Source: Labilithrix sp. (GTDB lineage: Bacteria; Myxococcota; Polyangia; Polyangiales; Polyangiaceae). From it: a DNA stretch of 8,792 bases. Position 1 is the stretch's first letter; every line of letters begins with the position of its first letter. Of this stretch, positions 1 through 6,875 are shown piece by piece. Location: NCBI GenBank assembly GCA_028287035.1, contig JAQBQL010000249.1:1-8792 (forward strand), in the 5' to 3' direction. Position numbers and translations under genes: made by a program. The notes below the pieces were generated by a model. That model did no database searches, was not told where the DNA came from, and was given only the letters and a program-made list of their open reading frames with translations.

Positions 1-1
1 T

Positions 2-2203
2 CTGCCGCCGCCCGCCCCCGCGCCGCCGCCGGCCCGCCGAGCTCCGCCGGTCGCGGCCGCGAAGCGACCGGTCGTGCACGAGATGTTCGGGACGAAGGTG
101 ACCGACGACTACGAGTGGCTGGAGGACGCGAAGAGCCCGGAGGTCGCGGCGTTCGTGCAGGCGCAGACCGCGATCACGCGTCAGACGCTCGACCCGCTGC
201 CCGAGCGCGCCGTCCTCCGCGACCGCGTCGCCGCGATCCTGGGCGCGAGCGCGTCGGACTACCGCAAGCTCGTGCCGCGCGCGGGCTCGCTGTTCGTCCT
301 GGTGAGCCAGCCGCCGAAGCAGCAGCCGCTCCTCGTGGTGCGCGCCGACAGCGCCGACGCCGCGACCGAGAAGACCGTGCTCGATCCCAACGTGCTCGAC
401 CCGTCCGGCAAGACCGCCATCGACATCTTCGTGCCGTCCCCGGACAAGCGGCTCGTCGCGGTGTCGCTGTCGAAAGGCGGGAGCGAGAGCGGCGACGTGC
501 ACGTGTTCGACGTGGCGACCGGCAAGGAGTCCACCGACGTCATCCCGCGTGCGTACGGCGGCACGGCGGGGGGCAGCTTCGCCTGGAACACCGACGGCAC
601 GGGCCTCTTCTACACGCGGTACCCGCGCATCGGCGAGCGGCCCGAGGCCGACGTCGACTTCTACACGCAGGTCTGGTTCCACAAGCTGGGGACGCCCGAG
701 TCGAAGGACAGCTACGTCATGGGCAAGGACTTTCCGCGCATCGCGGAGATCGAGCTCGAACGCAGCGACGACGGCCGGAGCATCCTCGTGCACGTCGAGA
801 ACGGCGACGGCGGCGAGTACGCGCACCACGTCATCAAGGCGGCGGGGGGCGGCGCGCAGGAAGGCCAGCGGCTCGCGACCTTCAGCGACGAGCTCGTGAA
901 GACGACGTGGGGCGAGGGCGGCAAGATCTACGGCATCTCGCGCAAGGGCGCGCCGCGCGGCAAGGTGGTGGTGTTCGCGCCGCCGTTCGACCGTTCGGAG
1001 GTCGTGGTGCCCGAGGGCGACGGGGTCGTCGAGGACGTGACCGTCACGAAGAGCGCCATCTACGTGACCGAGATCGTCGGCGGGCCCTCGCGCATCCGGC
1101 GCATCCCGCTCGGCGTGAAGCCCGAGGCGCTCGCGCGCGAGTCCGCCACGAAGAAGAAGCCTGCGCCGGCGCCGCCCACCACCGTCGCCCCGGGCGCCCG
1201 GGGCATGGCCGCCGCCGAGCTGCCGGTGCCGCCGGTGTCGAGCGTCACGGACGTCGTCGCGCTCGGCGAGGACCTCCTCGTTCGCATGGAGAGCTTCGTC
1301 GATCCGCCCGCCTGGTATCGCTACCGTGCGAGCGAGCATCGCCTCGTGAAGACGTCGATGGCGAAGGCGTCGCCCATCGACACGAGCGATATCGAGGTGC
1401 TCCGCGACACGTGCACCTCGCGCGACGGCACGAAGGTGCCGGTCAACATCCTGCGCCGCAAGGGAACGAAGCTCGACGGGAAGAACCCGACCATCCTCTA
1501 CGGCTACGGCGGCTACAGCATCAGCATGAAGCCGCGGCCGTTCAAGTGGACGCTGCCCTGGCTCGAGCAGCGGGGCGTCGTGGCGGTCGCGAACCTGCGC
1601 GGCGGCGGCGAGCTCGGCGCCGCGTGGCACGATGCCGGCAAGCTGACGAAGAAGCAGAACGTCTTCGACGATTTCGCGGCGTGCGGAAAGACGATGGCCG
1701 ACCTCGGCTACGCGACGCACGACCATCTCGCCGCGCACGGCCGCTCGAACGGAGGCCTCCTCGTCGGCGCCGCGATCGTGCAGCACCCCGAGATGTTCCG
1801 CGCCGCGGTGGCGGGCGTCGGCATCTTCGACTCGCTCCGCTTCGAGCTCTCGCCGAACGGCGCGTTCAACGTGACGGAGTTCGGCTCCGTGAAGGACGAG
1901 GCGCAGTTCCGCGCGATGTACGCCTACTCGCCGTTCCACAACGTGAAGGACGGCACGGCATACCCCGCCGTTCTCCTCACCACCGGCGCCAACGATCCGC
2001 GCGTCGACCCCTACAACTCGCGGAAGATGACGGCGCGCCTCCAGGCCGCCACGTCGTCGGACCACCCGGTGCTGCTCCGGCAGAGCGCGGACGTCGGGCA
2101 CGGCATGGGCTCGCCGCTCGCGGCCGACATCGACGAGACGACCGACATGCTCGTCTTCCTCGCCCACGAGCTCGGCATGCCAGTGGCGGCGCCCGGCAAG
2201 TGA
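2..2203 (+). CDS. Prolyl oligopeptidase family (S9A) serine peptidase, 5' end outside window
   Basis: This is a serine peptidase expected to cleave short peptides, classically after proline. The frame is open from the left edge with no stop. The first ATG (74) lies inside the conserved N-terminal block (FGTKVTDDYEWLED), so the true start is upstream. Numbering from that Met, a beta-propeller covers about residues 60-400 and an alpha/beta-hydrolase domain covers about 410-700. The catalytic residues are Ser558 in GRSNGGLL, Asp641 in ANDPRVD and His676 in VGHGMG. Arg643 follows the Asp as in porcine POP, and YGYGGY (476-481) carries the oxyanion-hole Tyr. NLRGGGELG and KQNVFDDF are also typical. 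The Pro/Ala-rich stretch before the Met resembles a linker after a signal sequence, so export is plausible but unproven. Two oddities are a Lys/Pro/Ala insert near 356-382 and the apparent loss of the S1 Trp (AFNVTEFG, 597-604). Family assignment is firm; substrate preference is not. Confidence 0.95.
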   Translation: MPPPAPAPPPARRAPPVAAAKRPVVHEMFGTKVTDDYEWLEDAKSPEVAAFVQAQTAITRQTLDPLPERAVLRDRVAAILGASASDYRKLVPRAGSLFVLVSQPPKQQPLLVVRADSADAATEKTVLDPNVLDPSGKTAIDIFVPSPDKRLVAVSLSKGGSESGDVHVFDVATGKESTDVIPRAYGGTAGGSFAWNTDGTGLFYTRYPRIGERPEADVDFYTQVWFHKLGTPESKDSYVMGKDFPRIAEIELERSDDGRSILVHVENGDGGEYAHHVIKAAGGGAQEGQRLATFSDELVKTTWGEGGKIYGISRKGAPRGKVVVFAPPFDRSEVVVPEGDGVVEDVTVTKSAIYVTEIVGGPSRIRRIPLGVKPEALARESATKKKPAPAPPTTVAPGARGMAAAELPVPPVSSVTDVVALGEDLLVRMESFVDPPAWYRYRASEHRLVKTSMAKASPIDTSDIEVLRDTCTSRDGTKVPVNILRRKGTKLDGKNPTILYGYGGYSISMKPRPFKWTLPWLEQRGVVAVANLRGGGELGAAWHDAGKLTKKQNVFDDFAACGKTMADLGYATHDHLAAHGRSNGGLLVGAAIVQHPEMFRAAVAGVGIFDSLRFELSPNGAFNVTEFGSVKDEAQFRAMYAYSPFHNVKDGTAYPAVLLTTGANDPRVDPYNSRKMTARLQAATSSDHPVLLRQSADVGHGMGSPLAADIDETTDMLVFLAHELGMPVAAPGK

Positions 2204-2212
2204 CGGGAGGGC

Positions 2213-4489
2213 CTAGCGCTCGATGATGGTGGGGCGCGCCGGCGTCGCCCCGCCCACCGGAGGCGTGACCTTCGGCGGCGGCGCCGCGGATCCCGAGGAG
2301 GCCGGCGACTGAGGCACCGGGAGCTCGAGCGGCTCGCGCGCCAGCGAGGCGGGCGCGGCGGTGGGTAGGCCCAGCGCCGCGTCCTCCCTTCGCTTCTCCT
2401 CGACCGCGCGGGTCGCGCCGCGGATATCGGCGAGGAGCCCGCGCGTCCGCGTCCAATCGTGCGGCGGTGACCAGGCGTCGTTCGTGAAGATGGTCTCGCG
2501 ATCCATCAGCTCCTGGCGCTCCTGCATCTTGCGCTCGAAGATGTGCCGGAGATCGTCGGAGTCGCGGATGATGTGCGGGGTCAGGACGAGGATCAGGTTC
2601 GATTTCTCGCTCACGTCGTTGCGCGTCCGGAAGAGCGCGCCGAGGACCGGGATGTCACCGAGGACCGGCACCTTCGTCTCGGAGCGCGAAAGGCGGTTCC
2701 GGACGAGGCCGCCGATCACGACGGTCTCGCCGTCCTTCACCGTCAGCGTCGTCGTGGCGGTGCGCTCGACGTAGCTGATCGTGCCGTAGGTGTCGGCCTT
2801 GTCGGGGGTCGACTGGATGTCGCTGATCAGCTCGTCGACGTCGAGGCGCACCTCGTTCGAGTCGTTGAGGTGCGGCGTCACCTTGATACGGGGGCCGATC
2901 GGCTTGTAGTTGTTCGCGACGGTGCTGCCCACGTTCGGCACGACTCCGCCGGTGGGCAGGATCGACTGCTGCGGCGCGTTCGGCTGGAGCGAGGTGTTGA
3001 GCTGCACCTTGATCTCGGCGGGGGTGTTGTCGCTCGCCAGGATGTGCGGCGTCGACAGGATGTCGGCGGCCTTCGAGGTGGCGACCGCGCTGAGGAACGC
3101 GCCGAAGCTCGGGATCGAGGAGATGCCCGGGATGCCGGTGACGAACGGCAGGTCGGAGCCGCGCACGCCGAGGGCGAACGCCTGCAGCTCCGAGCTCGAG
3201 GGGGGCAGCGCCGAGGTGAGCGGCCGGAAGCCCCCGTACGTGGTCTGGGTGCCGCCGCCGAGCGCCGCCGAGCTCGCCTCTCCGCCGTGCCACGCGACGC
3301 CGAGATCGAGGCCGCGGCTGGTCGACACGTCGAGCACCACGGCCTCGATGAACACCTGACGTTTCGGGCGGTCGAGCGCGTCGATCACCGCCTTGATGGG
3401 CACGAAGTCACGCGCGGTGGCGGTCACGATGAGCGAGTTGGTGGTCTCGTCGGCGCTGACCTTCGCGCCCGCCTCGAGCACCGCGGCCGGCACGCTTCCC
3501 GTGCCGGTCCGGGCTGCGGCGGGCGCGCCGGGCGCCGCGAGGGCGGAGGGGCCGCCGATCGCCTCGTTGATGGGGCCCACGATCTTCTTCGCGTCGGCGT
3601 GCTGGAGCATGACGACGCGCACCTGCGCGCTCGAGTCGGCGGCGACGTCGATCTCCTCGAGCACCTTGAGGATGCGCTCGTACGAGCCGCGCGTCGCCAC
3701 GATGACGAGCGCGTTGGGACGTTCGAGCGCGACGATGCGCCCGACGTGGAGCGCCCCGCCGCCCGATCCGGTGCTGCCCGGCGCGTCGGCGCGCTTCTTC
3801 AGATCGAGGATCTCGCTGAGCTGCTTCTCGACCTGCGCCGAGGGCACGTAGCGGAGCGGCTGGAGCCAGAGCTTGTCGTCCTCGCCGGCCTCGTCGATCG
3901 TGTCGAGGATCTCGAGCATCCGCTTCAGGTTCGAGCCCGTCTCCGTGATGATGAGGAGGTTCGACGGCGCATAGGGCACGATGCTCGCGTCCTTGGTGGC
4001 GAGCTTCGAGAGCACGCCGTTCGCGACGTCCTCGGCCCCGAGGTGCTGCAGGCGATGGATGCGCGTGACGTACCGTTCCTCGGCCGGGATGTCGCCGCGC
4101 TCGATGGGCGTCAGCTGCCGGGCCACGTCGGCGGACTCGATGATCTTGTAGAAGCCGGCCTGCGGGAGGACGGTGAGGCGGTTCGCGGCGAGCACCGCGA
4201 GGAACGCCTGGTAGGCCTCGGCCACCGTGACCTTCTGCGGCGCGTAGACGGTGGCCTTCATCTTCGCGAGGTTCGCGCTGGCGATGACGAAGCGCTTTCC
4301 GGTGAGCTCGCCGATGGTGCGCACCAGCTCGCCGAGCTCCGCGTCCTCGAGCTGCAACGTGACCTTGTCGCCCGGCGCCTTGGGGGGCGCGTGGGTGAAA
4401 TCACCAGGAGGCGCCGCCTCCGCCAGGCGCGGCGCCGCGGCGAGCATCAGGAACACGAGGGCCGGAGGAGCGAGACGGGTCAGGCGCAT
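2213..4489 (-). CDS. gspD: Type II secretion system secretin GspD
   Basis: GspD is the outer-membrane multimeric channel of the type II secretion system, through which folded periplasmic proteins leave the cell. I chose the ATG at 4489 (758 aa) because it gives a compact signal peptide: MRLTRLAPP, a hydrophobic run, then cleavage after AEA. The in-frame ATG at 4522 adds 11 residues, and neither start has a clear ribosome binding site. In the short numbering, an N0 domain spans about 41-120. N1-N3 KH-like modules span about 140-375 (for example SNLLIITETGSNLKRM and TNSLIVTATARD). The secretin core spans about 380-640, with ILSTPHILASDN and the hallmark VPVLGDIPVLGALFR near 607-621. There are no AMIN domains, which argues against PilQ. 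A tail of about 110 residues follows the core and ends in a Pro/Ser/Ala-rich segment. The gene lies 68 bases (35 from the longer start) after the membrane-protein gene, probably in the same operon, and no other gsp gene is visible. Confidence 0.93.
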   Translation of the reverse strand: MRLTRLAPPALVFLMLAAAPRLAEAAPPGDFTHAPPKAPGDKVTLQLEDAELGELVRTIGELTGKRFVIASANLAKMKATVYAPQKVTVAEAYQAFLAVLAANRLTVLPQAGFYKIIESADVARQLTPIERGDIPAEERYVTRIHRLQHLGAEDVANGVLSKLATKDASIVPYAPSNLLIITETGSNLKRMLEILDTIDEAGEDDKLWLQPLRYVPSAQVEKQLSEILDLKKRADAPGSTGSGGGALHVGRIVALERPNALVIVATRGSYERILKVLEEIDVAADSSAQVRVVMLQHADAKKIVGPINEAIGGPSALAAPGAPAAARTGTGSVPAAVLEAGAKVSADETTNSLIVTATARDFVPIKAVIDALDRPKRQVFIEAVVLDVSTSRGLDLGVAWHGGEASSAALGGGTQTTYGGFRPLTSALPPSSSELQAFALGVRGSDLPFVTGIPGISSIPSFGAFLSAVATSKAADILSTPHILASDNTPAEIKVQLNTSLQPNAPQQSILPTGGVVPNVGSTVANNYKPIGPRIKVTPHLNDSNEVRLDVDELISDIQSTPDKADTYGTISYVERTATTTLTVKDGETVVIGGLVRNRLSRSETKVPVLGDIPVLGALFRTRNDVSEKSNLILVLTPHIIRDSDDLRHIFERKMQERQELMDRETIFTNDAWSPPHDWTRTRGLLADIRGATRAVEEKRREDAALGLPTAAPASLAREPLELPVPQSPASSGSAAPPPKVTPPVGGATPARPTIIER

Positions 4490-4557
4490 GCGCCGCGATG
4501 ACGGCCCGCCCGGCGCGAGCATTCCGCACGCGCCGGCGTTGACGATGTGTCAGGTGG

Positions 4558-6162
4558 TCAGAGGCAGAGGCTCTGGTCCTCGTCGCCGGGCGCCGTCTCC
4601 CCGGGGACGCGGCGATAGAGCCGGAATCCGCGGGAGCCGCCGATCATCTCCCACACCGGGCCGGCCGGCTTCTCGGCCAGCGGGTCGCGCGCGCCGTGGA
4701 CGAGGACGAAGTCGAAGTACATTCCGTCACGCGCATTGCGGAAGACGCACGGGTTGCCCCACGAGAGCTGGTCGCCGCTCTGCCCGGGCGGGCGCTCGCT
4801 CGCCTTGTAGTGCACGGGCCAGTGCGGGATCTCGTTGAACGAGAACGACGCGATGCCGCCGTAACGCGCCCGGTAGTAGCTGCCGAAGTAGTTGAACGCC
4901 GGCGCGTCGACGTGGACCGAGCGCGCGTCGAAGTTCAGCGAGAGCAGGCGCTTGCCACGCGGCATCTGCTGGAGGAGGGCATCGAAGTTGCCCACCTCGT
5001 CGCGCTCGAACGCCCGCACCTCGCGGCCGACGTTCACGGAGAGGGCGAGCGCCAGCGCGCCGACCGCGGCGAGCGGGACGAGCCCACGCCGGCCCGCGCG
5101 AGGCACCGGCAAGAGCACCGCGAACATGGCGACGAAGATTGCCATGCGGACGTCGAGCAGCGCTGCGTACGCACCGGCCTGGGAGGGCATCGCGACGTAG
5201 GCGAGACACGCGACCCCGAACAGCAGCCAAACGATGCGCCCGCGCCAGCGCTCCGGGGTGTTCGCGGCGCGCGCGCTCGTCACCACGAGCACGACGAGGA
5301 TGGCGACGAGGCTCCAGCCGAGGATGTAGTCGACGCGCGAGCGGAAGCAATCGAAGAGCCAGTGGGGCAGGCCGCGGATGATCTCGAGGCGCGGCCGGTA
5401 GACGAAGCGTTGCCCGCGGTTCGCGCCCGCACCGGCGCGCCCGGCGATGAAGATCGCAGCCGAGCACGCGAAGGAAGGAAGCAGCCACACGAGCGCGCGC
5501 GGCAAGTTGCGGAGGCGCCCTGCGAGCTGGCGGGGGAGCGCGGCCTCGCTCGCCGGTGCGCGCCAGAGCCACGTGAGGAGGATGCCGTCGCCGACCAGCA
5601 ACGCGAACGCGCTGAGGTGGAGGTAGAGCGTCGCGAGGGCGACGAAGGAGAGCACGATGGCGCGGCGCCGCGTCGGCGCCTCGGACTGGCGCACCACGAG
5701 CGCGAGGCCGAAGAGCACGAGCGGCACCGATGCCACGAAGTTGAGGAGGCCGATGGTGAGGTTGTGCGTCCAGAAGAGCGCGCAGCCGAAGAGCGCGAGC
5801 CGCGGGTCCCGGCGAAGGGCGAGCAGCAGCGCGCGGAGGGCGAACGGGTAGGTCAGCCCGACCACCGCGAGGAGGGCGAGGTTGGCGCGCTCGGCGCTCC
5901 CGGTCACGAACGTGAGGAGCGCGCCCGCCACGTGATAGAGCCAGTAGGGCGTCTCGAGGACACCGGCGATCTCGAAGTAACGCTGGTTGTTCCAGCCCTC
6001 GTCGGCCCAGTGGCGCAGCGTCGCGATGGTCGCGACGTGCTCCGGCAGATCGGTCATCGGCAGATACCGGACGAGGAACAGCGGAACGATCGCGGCGACG
6101 GCCGCGACGTGGAGCAGCACACGGAACGCCGGGGTCTCGGGGGAGCCTTCCTGGCCGCTCAT
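4558..6162 (-). CDS. Polytopic inner-membrane protein, possible GT-C-type glycosyltransferase
   Basis: I do not recognise a named family. The 534-residue protein has about 9-11 hydrophobic segments between residues 12 and 378 (for example 12-32, 95-118, 136-157, 167-198, 221-240, 280-297, 309-326, 336-354 and 361-378). A hydrophilic domain of about 155 residues follows to the C-terminus. Directly after the first segment is MTDLPEH (36-42), an acidic Asp-x-x-Glu motif in the first external loop. GT-C enzymes, which use lipid-linked sugars, keep catalytic acidic residues in that position. The helices-then-soluble-domain layout fits that class, but no definitive motif is visible, so the enzyme call is inference. 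The start is an ATG one base after the stop of the small lipoprotein gene. GAGAAG sits 4 bases upstream of the ATG, inside the end of that gene, which implies translational coupling. An unrelated multi-pass transporter or assembly factor remains possible. Confidence 0.85.
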   Translation of the reverse strand: MSGQEGSPETPAFRVLLHVAAVAAIVPLFLVRYLPMTDLPEHVATIATLRHWADEGWNNQRYFEIAGVLETPYWLYHVAGALLTFVTGSAERANLALLAVVGLTYPFALRALLLALRRDPRLALFGCALFWTHNLTIGLLNFVASVPLVLFGLALVVRQSEAPTRRRAIVLSFVALATLYLHLSAFALLVGDGILLTWLWRAPASEAALPRQLAGRLRNLPRALVWLLPSFACSAAIFIAGRAGAGANRGQRFVYRPRLEIIRGLPHWLFDCFRSRVDYILGWSLVAILVVLVVTSARAANTPERWRGRIVWLLFGVACLAYVAMPSQAGAYAALLDVRMAIFVAMFAVLLPVPRAGRRGLVPLAAVGALALALSVNVGREVRAFERDEVGNFDALLQQMPRGKRLLSLNFDARSVHVDAPAFNYFGSYYRARYGGIASFSFNEIPHWPVHYKASERPPGQSGDQLSWGNPCVFRNARDGMYFDFVLVHGARDPLAEKPAGPVWEMIGGSRGFRLYRRVPGETAPGDEDQSLCL

Positions 6163-6163
6163 C

Positions 6164-6742
6164 TCACTTCTCGGCGATGTCGATGGTGGAGACGCTCACG
6201 AGCTGGCACGAGCCGCCGTTCTTCTGGCAACGCGTGACGGTGTGGGCCTCGCCGCACTTCGGGTCGTCGCCAGCGCGCGGCGGCGCCGTCTGGTACGTGG
6301 CGTTTCCGGTGCAGGAGCTCGGCGGCGGGTACGCGTAGTCGTACGGGTAGTCGGGGCCGACGTACGGGTCATAGCCGGTCGGGTACCCGTACGCGTTGAA
6401 CGGCACGCCTCCGCACTCGGTGTCGTCGCCGAGGTAGGCGCACGAGGAGTAGTCGAGGCAGAGCGATGCGTCGCTCGCCACGGTCATGCACGTCTCCGGC
6501 CCGGCGCACTGCGTGCTCGTCGTGCAGACGGTGTGACACGCGCCGTTGTAGAAGCGCTGCGACGCGCTGCAGGTGCCCGTGTCGGCCTCCGGGCTCGTGC
6601 CATGCGGCTCCGCGGGGTCGGTGAGACAGGCGGCGAGCAGGATCGCGAAGCCCGCGACGGCAGGGACGAGATAGCGAGCGTGGGCGGCGGCGCGGGCGAC
6701 ACCTGCGAGACGGGCAACACGAGGAGAGCGGGGATTGTCCAT
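6164..6742 (-). CDS. Cysteine- and tyrosine-rich lipoprotein, unknown function
   Basis: The predicted protein has 192 residues and I do not recognise a family. The signal sequence ends in a lipobox, LLAAC, with lipidated Cys39. A basic n-region and a hydrophobic run (about 25-36) precede it. The mature part contains 12 further cysteines (58, 69, 73, 79, 85, 95, 101, 110, 144, 163, 172 and 179). An even count suits up to six disulfides in an oxidising periplasmic or surface location. Between Cys110 and Cys144 lies an aromatic stretch with 8 Tyr in 21 residues (118-138), mixed with Pro, Gly and Asp. I chose the ATG at 6742 because GAGG lies 8 bases upstream and the lipoprotein signal then has normal length. 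A GTG at 6820 would add 26 Arg-rich residues. The gene is first in the apparent run leading to the membrane protein and gspD. A scaffold or adhesive role would be speculation. Confidence 0.85.
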   Translation of the reverse strand: MDNPRSPRVARLAGVARAAAHARYLVPAVAGFAILLAACLTDPAEPHGTSPEADTGTCSASQRFYNGACHTVCTTSTQCAGPETCMTVASDASLCLDYSSCAYLGDDTECGGVPFNAYGYPTGYDPYVGPDYPYDYAYPPPSSCTGNATYQTAPPRAGDDPKCGEAHTVTRCQKNGGSCQLVSVSTIDIAEK

Positions 6743-6750
6743 GTGGAGGA

Positions 6751-6754
6751 CCTC
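6751..6754 (-). promoter_or_regulatory. Ribosome binding site of the Cys-rich lipoprotein gene
   Basis: The minus strand reads GAGG here, with 8 bases to the ATG at 6742. This is the clearest Shine-Dalgarno-like match among the minus-strand genes, and it decides the start at 6742 over the upstream in-frame GTG at 6820. Confidence 0.6.
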
Positions 6755-6824
6755 GGATGGGCTAGGGAAGAAGGACGAGCGAGCACGTCGACCGCGCCGG
6801 CGATGTGGGTTGTCCGGCACCCCA

Positions 6825-6852
6825 CCGCCGCGATCACGAAATCGCCCGGCGG
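6825..6852. other. Intergenic hairpin, possible terminator between two operons
   Basis: An imperfect inverted repeat has arms CCGCC+GCGAT and ATCGC+GGCGG around a 6-base loop (6835-6840), with a 2-base bulge at 6846-6847. This gives 10 base pairs. It starts about 24 bases after the stop of the beta-propeller lipoprotein gene and ends upstream of the chosen start of the Cys-rich lipoprotein. On the minus strand no T-run follows (TGGGG), so it is not a classical Rho-independent terminator. It could be a non-canonical terminator or an RNA structure. The rest of the 6743-6875 gap shows no promoter I could defend. Confidence 0.35.
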
Positions 6853-6875
6853 CTCTCGTTTTCGCCCGGGAGGGC

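Noticed and set aside
115..2226. A 703-codon Arg-rich open frame on the plus strand overlapping the peptidase gene
   Set aside because: Its composition is dominated by Arg, Ala and Gly with no domain signal, while the other frame has a full S9A catalytic triad. It is an open-frame artefact of very high G+C.
2213..4489. PilQ (type IV pilus secretin) as identity of the secretin
   Set aside because: No AMIN domains are seen; the N0-N1-N2-N3 order and length fit GspD better.
2543..4501. A 652-codon plus-strand frame antisense to gspD
   Set aside because: The translation is low-complexity Arg/Asp/Val/Glu-rich with no recognisable fold; the opposite strand has a complete secretin.
4696..6237. A 513-codon plus-strand frame antisense to the membrane protein
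   Set aside because: It is highly charged, Glu/Arg-dominated and lacks domain features; the minus-strand frame has coherent membrane helices and a coupled start.
6743..6820. N-terminal extension of the Cys-rich lipoprotein to a GTG at 6820
   Set aside because: It would put 26 extra Arg-rich residues ahead of the signal sequence; the ATG at 6742 has a GAGG at proper spacing.
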